Assembly: GCA_023423795.1 (NCBI GenBank)
Contig: JAFAEX010000157.1
Span: 1 to 33,003 of the forward strand
Length of the DNA stretch: 33,003 nucleotides
Direction of reading: 5' to 3'
DNA from: Chloroflexota bacterium
GTDB taxonomy: Bacteria; Chloroflexota; Chloroflexia; Thermomicrobiales; UBA6265
Made by a program: the position numbers and the translations under genes. Positions 1 through 8,020 of this stretch are shown piece by piece. Within the stretch, counting starts at the first letter, position 1, and every line of letters starts with the position of its first letter. A model generated the notes under the pieces. It had not been told where the DNA came from and ran no database searches. It saw only the letters and a list, made by a program, of their open reading frames with translations.

Positions 1-972
1 GGCCGGGGTGGTCTGCGCGCCCACCGCGCCCGCGCCACCCGTCGCCCCGGTGGCGGCGGCGCGGGCGGCGTCGGCGCTCTCGGCGGCGTCGGCCTTCGGC
101 GGCACCCGCGGGGTGGCCCGCTCGCCGACCAGTTTGAGCAGGACCGAGTTGATCGAGCCGCCGACGAGCAGGATGGCGGCCATCACGTAGAGCCAGAAGA
201 CGAAGGCCATCAGGCCGCCGAGGACGCCGTAGGCGGTGACGTAGGAGGCGGCGTACTGGAAGTAGTAGCCGAGCAGCAGGGTGGCGAGTCCCCAACCGAC
301 CACCGCGAACACCGCGCCGGGGGTCAGCCACTTGAACGGGGCATCGACGTTCGGCCCGGCCCAGTAGAGGACCGCCAGCGCCAGCACCAGCAGCACGGCA
401 ACCAGCACCCAGCGCACGACGCTCCAGACGCCCTCCCACGCGCCGCCAAGCCCGGTGGCGCCGGCGATGGCCGAGCCGACCTGGTTGCCCATCAGAAACA
501 GGATCGACGCGCCGATGAGGCCCACTCCCAGCGCGATCGTCAGCCCGATGGCGACCAGGTTCTTGACGAGGAAGTTGCGGCCCTCGGGCACGTCGAAGGC
601 GACGTTGAGGGCCTTCATGAGCGCCGAGACGGCGTTCTTGGCTCCCCACAAGGCGAACACCGCGCCGAAGGTGAGGACGCCGCCGGCTTCGTTTTCGACC
701 ACCCGCTCGATCGGTTCCTGCAGCACGGCGGCGGTTTCGCGCGGCATCCCCGAACTGTTGAACAGCCAGTCGGTGATGTCGTCCATCACGGATTCCACCC
801 CGATGGCCCGCGAGACCACCCCGACCATCGCGGTCAGGAAGATGAGCAGCGGCACGACCGAGAACAGGACGTGGTAGGCGACCTCAGCGGCCAGCCCGGG
901 CACGTCGTCCCCCTGCACGTCCTTCAGGATGGCCTTGGCCGTTGGCGCGACGTCGTATCGACCGATCTTCAC
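1..972 (-). CDS. YihY/BrkB family inner-membrane protein (3' end cut by the window)
   Basis: This frame stays open to the window edge, giving 324 codons without a stop. The start is GTG at 972 behind a weak GGGAA. The protein has about six membrane segments (roughly residues 30-56, 98-118, 138-162, 183-205, 217-238 and 248-273), including a SxxPLLIF-type first helix and a closing FVFWLYVMAAILLVGGSIN helix, both typical of the YihY/virulence-factor-BrkB family. From about residue 288 it becomes an Ala/Pro/Gly-rich soluble tail, which continues outside the window. Family members are polytopic membrane proteins of poorly defined function; older annotations as ribonuclease BN are not supported. 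It is divergent from the small genes starting at 1132. The family call is firm; the role is unknown. Confidence 0.9.
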   Translation of the reverse strand, partial: MKIGRYDVAPTAKAILKDVQGDDVPGLAAEVAYHVLFSVVPLLIFLTAMVGVVSRAIGVESVMDDITDWLFNSSGMPRETAAVLQEPIERVVENEAGGVLTFGAVFALWGAKNAVSALMKALNVAFDVPEGRNFLVKNLVAIGLTIALGVGLIGASILFLMGNQVGSAIAGATGLGGAWEGVWSVVRWVLVAVLLVLALAVLYWAGPNVDAPFKWLTPGAVFAVVGWGLATLLLGYYFQYAASYVTAYGVLGGLMAFVFWLYVMAAILLVGGSINSVLLKLVGERATPRVPPKADAAESADAARAAATGATGGAGAVGAQTTPA

Positions 973-1091
973 GGCGGATTCCCTTCGTCGTGGAGCGTAA
1001 CGCGGCGCGTTCTGGCCAGCCGAAACGCAAAGGACGTACCAGCCCCGCCGTTCCCGCCCGTGCGGGCGGCGGATCCTTCCGTTCGTGCCGA

Positions 1092-1100
1092 TGCTATCGT
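1092..1100 (+). promoter_or_regulatory. Candidate extended -10 element
   Basis: TG at 1092-1093, one base, then TATCGT at 1095-1100, about 30 bases before the ATG at 1132. No convincing -35 is visible. It fits an extended -10 promoter in the gap between divergent genes, but rests on one short motif. Confidence 0.3.
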
Positions 1101-1131
1101 GTGGGCCGGCGAACGGCGGGCGGGAGTCGGC

Positions 1132-1599
1132 ATGGTTCCAGCGGAGCAACAAGGCGGCGATCCGGCGGCACAGGTCAGGATCGAGCGGTGGAACGACCGG
1201 GGCGAGGCCGGCGCGATCGCCGTTGGCGAGGATGCACGGACGGTCGCGCAGGCGGCGCTGGGCGGGGTGCTGACGCTCGCGCTCGATGGGCAGCCGCTCC
1301 CCGCCGGCGACGGGACCGCCGCCGCGCCCATCGCCGGGCGGGGCGACGACCTCGCGGCGGCGGTCGGCCACCTCGCCGACGACCTGCTGGCGCAACTCGA
1401 CGCGCTCGGCGGCGGGCTGCGCCACGTGCGACTCGACGGCCTGCTGCGGACCGACAACGGCGGGTATTCGGGCTGGGGCTACCTGATCGGCAGCGCCACC
1501 GGGCCGGCGGTTCCCGAGGTCGGGCTCGCCGGGGAGCCGGCGGCCGGGCGCGATGCCGCCGGCCGGCTGGAGATCCGCGTCTCCTTGCGGCGCGGGTAG
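1132..1599 (+). CDS. Hypothetical protein, archease-like (SHS2-type) pattern
   Basis: 155 residues; ATG at 1132 follows a weak GGGAGTCGG. The frame is open far upstream, so the start rests on position and protein character. Residues about 20-95 read like archease: a RGEAGAIAVGEDARTVAQAAL strand-helix, then an acidic linker and a GDDLAAAVGHLADDLLAQLDALG helix, which in archease follow the ADxGxxxxGxxLEExFxxAA opening. Archease activates the RNA ligase RtcB; no rtcB is in this window. The protein lies 15 bases before the DUF2283-like gene, so the two are probably co-transcribed. The similarity is recognised by eye over one half of the protein and could be a remote relative with another job. Confidence 0.55.
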   Translation: MVPAEQQGGDPAAQVRIERWNDRGEAGAIAVGEDARTVAQAALGGVLTLALDGQPLPAGDGTAAAPIAGRGDDLAAAVGHLADDLLAQLDALGGGLRHVRLDGLLRTDNGGYSGWGYLIGSATGPAVPEVGLAGEPAAGRDAAGRLEIRVSLRRG

Positions 1600-1614
1600 C
1601 GGGAGAGGGGCTGC

Positions 1615-1992
1615 ATGCGCATACGCCACGACGCCGCCCGCAACCTGCTTCGGCTGCACCTGCGGCGCGAGTTGCCGATCGGCGCGCCGCGTCCGGCACA
1701 GGCGGCGATCGACATCGGGACCGGTGGGCGGCTGCTGGGGCTGGAACTGCTGGCCGACGCGACGCTCGCCGCGCCGTGGCTCGCGCCCTCGGGCGATCCG
1801 CTGGCGCCGGACTACGACAGCGCCGGTGGGTCGCTGTACGTCCCGATCTCGGCCGACGAGGGCGGGCCGAACGTGCGGACCGCCCTCGCCGAGGTGTCGC
1901 TGGCCGTCGGGCGCGATGGCGCGCTGCTGGCCATCGACCTGCCGCGCCGGGGTCACGGCTACGAGATCTCCTACCCGAGCGGCAACCGCTGA
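1615..1992 (+). CDS. Tandem DUF2283-like small protein
   Basis: 125 residues; ATG at 1615 sits behind GGGAGAGGGG at good spacing. The opening MRIRHDAARNLLRLHL followed by a turn and GGRLLGLELL matches the pattern of DUF2283 (a short beta-rich domain opening with R-[YH]-D-x-x-x-x-x-L-x-[IL] and ending in G-x-L-x-G-[IL]-E). A second, weaker copy begins near residue 65 (DYDSAGGSLYVPI) and ends with GALLAIDLPRRG, so the protein seems to be a two-domain duplication. DUF2283 has no established biochemical function. It is probably translated from the same mRNA as the gene at 1132. Confidence 0.6.
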   Translation: MRIRHDAARNLLRLHLRRELPIGAPRPAQAAIDIGTGGRLLGLELLADATLAAPWLAPSGDPLAPDYDSAGGSLYVPISADEGGPNVRTALAEVSLAVGRDGALLAIDLPRRGHGYEISYPSGNR

Positions 1993-2257
1993 TGGCCATC
2001 CTCCCGGCCCGGCGGGTCGGACGACTGCGGCGATGAGGCGGAGCCGGCCGGGGACGTGTCCGAGCCGTAGGCGAGCCCGCCGTGGATTCGGCTACGTCCC
2101 GGACGTACCGGGCCGCGGCGCATCGCCCCGGCCGAATTACGTTCCGCGACCGATGTGCGGGAACGGGCCGCCGCGCACCATGCCTCCAAGCGCGAGCGGC
2201 GGTCGGAATGCCCGGGACCGGCCCGGGGCCTGCCGCCAGCCACAACGGAGGTTCCCG

Positions 2258-2755
2258 ATGCCGACCATGACCGCCCCGGCGGCGACCGCGGCCGATCTCG
2301 TCCGCCATGCCGGCGAGGGAGAGGCCATCGATTTCATCGGCGTGCTGGTGACGGTCAAGATCGCCGGCGAGGCGACCGGCGACCGCTTCTCGCTGGCCGA
2401 GCACTGGTGCCCGCCCGGGTTCGCCACGCCGCTGCACGTCCACCACGAGGAGGACGAGGCGTTCGTCATCCTGGAAGGCGCGATCGCCGGAACCTGCGGC
2501 GGCCATCCCTTCCGGGCCGAAGCGGGCGCGACGGTCTTCCTGCCGCGCGACCTGCCGCACGGATTCGCCGTGGCCGGGGACCAGCCGGCGCGGATCATGG
2601 TGTTCGCGGCGCCGGCCGGATTCGAGCGCTTTTGCCGCGAGGTGGGCGTCCCGGCCGCCGCCGGCGCGCTTCCCGCGCCGCCGACCCACTCCGACATCGA
2701 GCGGCTGCTCGCCATCGCGCCGCGCTTCGACATGGAGTTGCTGCCGCCGGAGTAG
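2258..2755 (+). CDS. Cupin-domain protein
   Basis: 165 residues. ATG at 2258 is fixed by a GGAGG at 2247-2251; the frame is open much further upstream but that part reads as noise. The metal-binding cupin motif 1 is intact: H60-x-H62, E67 and G74 in the run HVHHEEDEAFVILEG. Motif 2 contains FLPRDLPHGF with H101. These His/Glu residues normally hold one divalent metal. The single cupin barrel with a 40-residue helical tail resembles small quercetin-dioxygenase-like or ChrR-like proteins; the substrate cannot be told. It stands alone, with a 265-base gap before and a repeat-rich 415-base gap after, so is probably monocistronic. Confidence 0.85.
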   Translation: MPTMTAPAATAADLVRHAGEGEAIDFIGVLVTVKIAGEATGDRFSLAEHWCPPGFATPLHVHHEEDEAFVILEGAIAGTCGGHPFRAEAGATVFLPRDLPHGFAVAGDQPARIMVFAAPAGFERFCREVGVPAAAGALPAPPTHSDIERLLAIAPRFDMELLPPE

Positions 2756-2913
2756 GGGAGTGCCGCGCCGCCGAAGTCCGTCCCTGCCGTCCGCCCCGCC
2801 GCCCGGTCTCGGGTCGCGGGGCGGCGCTGGCTTGCGCGACCGCCACGGGCGGCACGCTGTCCGGCGAATGGCGGGTGCCCGTTCGATCCAGCCACCCGGC
2901 GGCATCGCCCGGG

Positions 2914-3047
2914 GATGATGGCGGTTGCCGAAATACTCCGGACACCCCTGCCGTCAGTCCCGGAGGGACTTCGTTCCCGTAGCCCGGGACTTTCAGTCCC
3001 GGGCGCCCCTCGCCGGTGGCCGCCCTATTTGGGCAACCGCCATCATC
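2914..3047. repeat. Composite inverted-repeat element, family B copy 1
   Basis: The arms GATGATGGCGGTTGCC (2914-2929) and its exact complement (3032-3047) are perfect over 16 bases and extend to 20 of 21. Between them lie two hairpins: AGTCCC/GGGACT at 2956-2970 and a 10-bp stem with a 3-base loop at 2982-3004. The same arm sequence recurs at 11362-11377, 11409-11428 and 11550-11565. It contains no coding capacity, which fits a MITE-like or REP-like interspersed element. Confidence 0.8.
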
Positions 3048-3085
3048 GCGCCCGTGCAATCGGGGTAGGCTGCTGCATCATGGAG

Positions 3086-3105
3086 GGGCGCGATGCATCG
3101 CGCCC
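3086..3105. repeat. 20-base perfect palindrome, GCGCGAT type
   Basis: GGGCGCGATG and its exact complement abut here. Variants with AA or TT at the centre occur at 11450-11469 and 11502-11521, so it is a repeat module, not a local operator. It lies inside the upstream open part of the acetyltransferase frame, supporting the later GTG start. Confidence 0.8.
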
Positions 3106-3170
3106 GCTCCGGCGGTACCCGGGCGGCCCAGGCAAGATCCATCATCCAACCCGCCGGGGAGGAGAGCGAC

Positions 3171-3692
3171 GTGGGCGAGCCAGCCGAAACGCTGCGCGGA
3201 GAGTCGGTGTTTCTGCGGCGGGCGACGCCGGCGGACGCGCCGCGCCTTGGGGAGATCATCGCCACCCCCAGCGTGGCCGAATGGTGGGGCCGGCACGATC
3301 CCGCCACCATCGTCGCCGAGGTTATCGCGCCGGGCGACGATACGGTCGTCTACGCGATCGAGGCGGATGGGCAGGTCGCCGGCATCGTTCAATACTGGGA
3401 GGAGGACGATCCCGAGTACCGGCACGCCGGAATCGACATCTTCCTCGACCCCGCCTGCCACGGCCGGGGCCTCGGGGCGGACGCCGTCCGCACCGTCGCC
3501 CGCCACCTCTTCGCCGACCGCGGGCACCACCGGGTGGTGATCGATCCCGCCGCCGACAACCACCGGGCGATCCGCTCCTACCAGCGGGTCGGATTCCGCG
3601 CGGTCGGGGTCATGCGCCGTTACTGGCGCGACCCCGAGGGCCGCCTGCGCGACGGCCTGCTGATGGACCTGCTGCCCGATGACCTGACCTGA
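3171..3692 (+). CDS. GNAT family N-acetyltransferase, AAC(6')/RimJ-like
   Basis: 173 residues. GTG at 3171 is chosen because GGGGAGGAG lies just before it; the open frame upstream runs through a palindromic repeat. The acetyl-CoA loop appears as CHGRGLGADAV (residues 96-106), and the C-terminal NHRAIRSYQRVGFRAVGVMRRYW is the usual GNAT motif B ending. The WWGRHDP stretch near residue 38 and the DPAADNHRAI segment recall the aminoglycoside 6'-N-acetyltransferase branch as well as RimJ/RimL-like enzymes. The acceptor substrate cannot be inferred, and the similarity alone does not show antibiotic resistance. It is probably transcribed alone. Confidence 0.88.
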   Translation: MGEPAETLRGESVFLRRATPADAPRLGEIIATPSVAEWWGRHDPATIVAEVIAPGDDTVVYAIEADGQVAGIVQYWEEDDPEYRHAGIDIFLDPACHGRGLGADAVRTVARHLFADRGHHRVVIDPAADNHRAIRSYQRVGFRAVGVMRRYWRDPEGRLRDGLLMDLLPDDLT

Positions 3693-3812
3693 GCGATCCG
3701 GCCCCGCCCCGTGGCTCCGTGGTATACCGACCGGGGAGCGGGCGAACCCGGTCCGGCCGGCGCCCGCCGTTTTGGGCGACCCATCGATCGGCGAACGGCG
3801 CATCTCGCCAAC

Positions 3813-3931
3813 GCAGGGGGGCACGCGCCGTCCCTCGTCCGCACCGCCCACGGCTGGTGGCCGGTGCGGCGCTCCAGCCCGCGCGGCGCACCACCCGACG
3901 ATGGACGGCACGGGTCCATCCCGTGCGAACG
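3813..3931. repeat. Possible diverged copy of the family C inverted repeat
   Basis: The gap upstream of the LCP gene has GGACGGCACGGGTCC ending in GTGCGAACG near 3903-3931, close to the right arm of the element at 14620-14703. A weaker left-arm match, CGCAGGGGGGCACG, lies near 3815. The arms no longer pair cleanly, so this may be a decayed copy. Confidence 0.4.
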
Positions 3932-3989
3932 ACAGGTACACAACTCCGGCGACATCCGGCCAGCCGCCGCTCTGGCATCGAGGGTGAAC

Positions 3990-5225
3990 ATGCACGGCGA
4001 ACCCGTCGCCAATCCAGCAACCGAGGCGCCGGGCGAGCCGACGCCGCCGCCCCGGACCGAGCGGCGGCTGCCCCGGGCGGCGCTGGTGGTCGCCGGCGTT
4101 GCGGCAATCGTGCTGCTGCTCGTGGTCGCCGGGTTCGTGCGGCTGACCGGGCTGGTCGGGGCGATCCACGAGGTGAGCGCGCCGCCCGTCTTCGCCGCCT
4201 CGGCGCCCATCACGGACAGCGCCGATGGGCGCATGGCCGAGCAGCCGTCGCTGAACGGGGCGAACGACGGCGGGAGCGATGAGATTGGTGTCGCCCCGGA
4301 TGCGGGCGACGCCGGGCCGCGCGTGCTCGAGGCGGCCACGCCCGGCGCTGGCGCAACCCCGGCGCGCGGTGCCGGAGCGGGCTGGCTCGGCGGTTTCGCG
4401 GACGACGCCGGCCAGACCCTGGCCGGGATCGCCAGCGTGGCCGGGGTCGGCGACGCGCAGCCCGAGCCGCTGACGATCCTGTTGATGGGGGTGGACGCCC
4501 GCGCCGGCGAACCCATCGACATCGGGGTGCGGCCGGACGCGATGGCGCTGCTGCGGCTCGATCCGGAGACGGGCGCTTGCCGGATGCTCGCCGTCCCGCG
4601 CGACACCCGCGCCGAGTTGCCGGGCTACGGGCTCTCGAAGGTCAACCACGCGCTGGTCGTCGGCGGCGTGCCCTTCCAGCGCCAGGTCGTCGAGCGGCTG
4701 CTGCGGTTGGAGGTCGATCGCTTCGTGCTGGTGGATCTGCGCGCCGTCGAGGAGGTCGTGGCGATCCTCGACGGGGTGACGCTGGACGTGGCGGAGGCGT
4801 TCGTCGCGGCCGACGGCACGCCGATCGAAGCCGGGGAGCAGACCATGGACGGCCGGCAGGTGCTGGCCTACGTGCAGTACCGGGGCGGAGCGGACGGCGA
4901 CCTCGGGCGCATCGGCCGGCAGCAGCAGGTGCTGCGCGCGCTGCTGGCGAAGGCATCCGGCATGGAGATCCTGCCGACGGTGTCCCGGCTGCTGCCGGTG
5001 CTGGAGGATCATTTGCGGACGGACCTGAGCCCGGCCGAGATCGTCGCCCTCGCGCAGCGCTTCCGGGGGTCGTGCACGCCACAGACGCTGTCGGTGGCGA
5101 TGCTCGACGGCACGATCGCGACGTTCGACGATCCGCTGGTGCACCAGCCGCTGTCGTACCTCGTGATCGACGAGGCCGAGATCGTGCGCGAGCGGGAGAT
5201 CCTGCTGCGGGGAAATGGCGGGTAG
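3990..5225 (+). CDS. LytR-CpsA-Psr (LCP) family cell-envelope transferase
   Basis: 411 residues. ATG at 3990 has GAGG six bases before it; a GTG two codons upstream is possible. A cytoplasmic tail (1-28) with an arginine-rich end is followed by one membrane helix (29-50), a disordered Ala/Gly/Asp-rich linker (about 60-155) and an extracytoplasmic LCP domain. Its hallmarks are TILLMGVDAR (162-171), RPDAMALLRLD, the phosphate-binding VPRDTR (202-207), LSKVNHALVVGG and the late DLGRIGRQQQVL (304-315). LCP enzymes move glycans from undecaprenyl-pyrophosphate carriers to the wall or other acceptors. Its place just before the sugar transferase and UDP-sugar genes supports a role in surface-polymer attachment. 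Confidence 0.9.
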   Translation: MHGEPVANPATEAPGEPTPPPRTERRLPRAALVVAGVAAIVLLLVVAGFVRLTGLVGAIHEVSAPPVFAASAPITDSADGRMAEQPSLNGANDGGSDEIGVAPDAGDAGPRVLEAATPGAGATPARGAGAGWLGGFADDAGQTLAGIASVAGVGDAQPEPLTILLMGVDARAGEPIDIGVRPDAMALLRLDPETGACRMLAVPRDTRAELPGYGLSKVNHALVVGGVPFQRQVVERLLRLEVDRFVLVDLRAVEEVVAILDGVTLDVAEAFVAADGTPIEAGEQTMDGRQVLAYVQYRGGADGDLGRIGRQQQVLRALLAKASGMEILPTVSRLLPVLEDHLRTDLSPAEIVALAQRFRGSCTPQTLSVAMLDGTIATFDDPLVHQPLSYLVIDEAEIVREREILLRGNGG

Positions 5226-5357
5226 GCGGACGATCCAGCGTCGCCTCCGGCCTGATGGTGCGCGGGTCGAGGGAAACGGCGTTCGGGCGACAGGATGACG
5301 CGCCATCGGATGCCGTGCCCTCCCGGTTCGACCTCGCCTGGTTGTGCGCCACGAAGC

Positions 5358-5406
5358 ATGGGACAGTTTGCAGCCACGGGGTACGTTCCCGGCGTATCTG
5401 TCCCAT
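5358..5406. promoter_or_regulatory. Inverted repeat, possible operator or structured leader
   Basis: ATGGGACAG (5358-5366) pairs exactly with CTGTCCCAT (5398-5406) around a 31-base interior that has its own CGGG/CCCG pairing potential. It lies about 190 bases before the sugar transferase start. Its function is not established. Confidence 0.4.
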
Positions 5407-5533
5407 CGTCGATCATCTCACATGTGTCAACGATGTATCCCATCTTCATTTGAGCGAAACAAGGGGTTTAACAACATTTCAGGTGCGTGTCACGGGATGG
5501 TCAAACGTCACTAATTCGTTCCTCACCGGCGGA

Positions 5534-5551
5534 TCGCATACTTCTATGCGA
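5534..5551 (+). promoter_or_regulatory. Small tetraloop hairpin before the sugar transferase
   Basis: Seven perfect base pairs (TCGCATA with TATGCGA) close a CTTC loop, 45 bases before the start codon at 5597. It may shape the mRNA leader. Confidence 0.4.
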
Positions 5552-5596
5552 GATGCGGCACCGGGTTGTGCCTGACGAACGCCGAGGACCGCTTTT

Positions 5597-6802
5597 GTGA
5601 GCGAAAACGCTTCCCGCATGCAACAGGTTTGGCCCGACCGCCAAACGTTTCCGATGCCACCCGGCCCCGCTGGCTGGGTTCGGGAGCGCACGGCAGCCTG
5701 GACCGCTCCGCTTGCAATCGACGCGAGCATCCTCGGGGCGCTGCTTGCGTTGATCCTGATCACCGAACGGATCGATTCCGACGTCGAAACGGCGTCGGCC
5801 TTCGTGGCGCTGCTGGCCATCGTGGCGTCGCTTGCGCTGGTCGTTGCCCGCCGGATCGGCGAATCGGCGTCCCGTGTGGTGGTGATCCTCGGCGAAGGGC
5901 AGCCGGCGGCGCGGGTGGAGGCGGCGATCCGTTCCGCGGGCGCCTCGGTGCGGTTGCCCGGAACCCGCCCGGCCGAGATTCGGCACGTTGGGAGTTGGGC
6001 CGAAGCGTCTCGGATCGTGGCCGCCACCACGTGCCAGGAAGTGGTGTTTGCCGGCAGTGCGTACGCACCGGCTTCACGGATCGTCGATGCCGCCGGCCGC
6101 CAGCCGGCCATCCTGACCGGCGCAGAGGCCATCCAGCGCCGGCTGGGGATCGTTCCGCTCGACCTGGTGGCGCAGGACCGCTGGTTCCGGCAACTGGGGC
6201 AGGTGCGGCCGCTCGCCGCCGCCCACGCCGCCATGAAGCGGGCCACCGACGTGGCCGTTGCCGTGGTCCTCGGGCTCGTCGTGCTGCCGCTGATCCCGCT
6301 GGTGGCGCTGGCGATCCGGCTGGAATCGCCGGGGCCGATCTTCTACAGCCAGACCCGCGTCGGCCTCGGTGGCCGCCGGTTCCGGCTGGTGAAGTTCCGC
6401 AGCATGCGCCAGGACGCGGAGCGCGACGGCGCGCGCTGGGCCCAGGCCGGCGACTCCCGCGTGACCCGCGTCGGCCGCTTCATGCGCCTGACCCGGATCG
6501 ACGAACTGCCGCAACTCTGGAACGTGCTCAAGGGCGAGATGACGCTGGTCGGCCCGCGGCCGGAGCGCCCCGAGTTCACGGAAATGCTGGAGCGGGAGAT
6601 CCCGCACTACGCCAAGCGCTACGCCATCAAGCCCGGGCTGACCGGGTGGGCGCAGGTGCGCTTCCGCTACACCAGCACGGTCGAGGACACCGCCCGCAAA
6701 CTCGAGTACGACCTGTACTACCTCAAGCACGCGTCCATCGCGCTCGATCTGCGCATCCTGCTGGAGACGGTCCGGGTCGTGCTGCGCAAGGCCGGCTGCT
6801 AG
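5597..6802 (+). CDS. Polyprenyl-phosphate sugar-1-phosphate transferase (initiating glycosyltransferase)
   Basis: 401 residues from GTG at 5597; ATG at 5618 is an alternative. Residues 213-400 are a complete bacterial sugar transferase domain: a membrane helix after KRATDVAVAV, then SPGPIFYSQTRVG, KFRSM (266-270), TRIDELPQ (299-306), GPRPE (319-323) and PGLTGWAQV (346-354). These enzymes transfer a sugar-1-phosphate from a nucleotide sugar to undecaprenyl phosphate, the first step in capsule or exopolysaccharide synthesis. The N-terminal part is short: two membrane segments (about 37-56 and 66-84) and a nucleotide-fold-like region (about 93-180), against four or five helices in WcaJ-type relatives. 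The UDP-sugar genes that follow probably supply its substrate or those of later steps. Confidence 0.93.
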   Translation: MSENASRMQQVWPDRQTFPMPPGPAGWVRERTAAWTAPLAIDASILGALLALILITERIDSDVETASAFVALLAIVASLALVVARRIGESASRVVVILGEGQPAARVEAAIRSAGASVRLPGTRPAEIRHVGSWAEASRIVAATTCQEVVFAGSAYAPASRIVDAAGRQPAILTGAEAIQRRLGIVPLDLVAQDRWFRQLGQVRPLAAAHAAMKRATDVAVAVVLGLVVLPLIPLVALAIRLESPGPIFYSQTRVGLGGRRFRLVKFRSMRQDAERDGARWAQAGDSRVTRVGRFMRLTRIDELPQLWNVLKGEMTLVGPRPERPEFTEMLEREIPHYAKRYAIKPGLTGWAQVRFRYTSTVEDTARKLEYDLYYLKHASIALDLRILLETVRVVLRKAGC

Positions 6803-6839
6803 CGCCTTGGAGTGCCGAGTCGGTGCTGGATGCTGCGTG

Positions 6840-6872
6840 CGAAGGGCGGGCCGATCTGGCGCCCGCCCTTCG
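6840..6872 (+). terminator. Hairpin terminator after the sugar transferase
   Basis: A 12-bp perfect GC-rich stem (6840-6851 with 6861-6872) and 9-base loop lie 37 bases after the stop. There is no T-run, as with most hairpins in this window. Confidence 0.55.
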
Positions 6873-6933
6873 GCGTCTCCACGCGGCACGCACCGAACGA
6901 GACGGGGCAATAGCGCGCGCTCCCGGCGTGGGA

Positions 6934-6939
6934 TAGCAT
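6934..6939 (+). promoter_or_regulatory. Candidate -10 of the epimerase gene
   Basis: TAGCAT preceded by GTGGGA, about 55 bases before the ATG at 6996 and after the terminator hairpin at 6840-6872. No clear -35 is visible. Confidence 0.3.
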
Positions 6940-6995
6940 CTGGACCCTAACGGTGGATGCGCATGAGGCCCGGCCGGCCAAAGGGGACGAGCGCG

Positions 6996-7907
<912 letters not shown>

Positions 7908-7916
7908 GCGGGCAGC

Positions 7917-7936
7917 GGGGCAGGGGAGCCTGCCCC
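7917..7936 (+). terminator. Hairpin after the epimerase gene
   Basis: GGGGCAGG (7917-7924) pairs with CCTGCCCC (7929-7936) around a GGAG loop, ten bases after the stop. No T-run follows. Confidence 0.5.
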
Positions 7937-8020
7937 GGGTGCTGATCTGGCCGAACGCGCGATGCCAAACGATGATTGGGGCGCGGCGCGCGGCCGGCGA
8001 ACGCGGGGCAGGGGGACGCC

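Larger units (their letters stand above)
2756..3170. other. Repeat-rich intergenic region
   Basis: No convincing gene. The left third is plain GC-rich DNA. From 2911 it holds nested inverted repeats: an outer pair at 2914-2934 and 3027-3047, inner hairpins at 2956-2970 and 2982-3004, and a 20-base palindrome at 3086-3105. A TAGGCT at 3066-3071 may be the -10 of the acetyltransferase gene. Confidence 0.8.
5226..5596. other. Long, relatively AT-rich leader upstream of the sugar transferase
   Basis: A 371-base gap without a gene. Its right half is unusually AT-rich for this genome. It holds a 9-bp inverted repeat (5358-5366 with 5398-5406) enclosing GC-rich sequence, and a TCGCATA-CTTC-TATGCGA hairpin at 5534-5551. 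TTGAGC at 5450-5455 could be a -35, but its -10 is poor. This is probably the control region for polysaccharide genes; no known riboswitch consensus was recognised. Confidence 0.6.

Noticed and set aside
2911..3110. CRISPR array
   Set aside because: Repeats are palindromic, unevenly spaced and of different kinds; there are no regular spacers and no cas genes.
3171..3692. Aminoglycoside resistance gene
   Set aside because: The acetyltransferase resembles the AAC(6') branch, but many housekeeping or orphan GNATs do too; there is no mobile context or other resistance gene.
1175..5306. Long minus-strand frames across 1175-2905 and 3078-5306
   Set aside because: They run unbroken through real + strand genes, intergenic repeats and terminators, and their translations are low-complexity.
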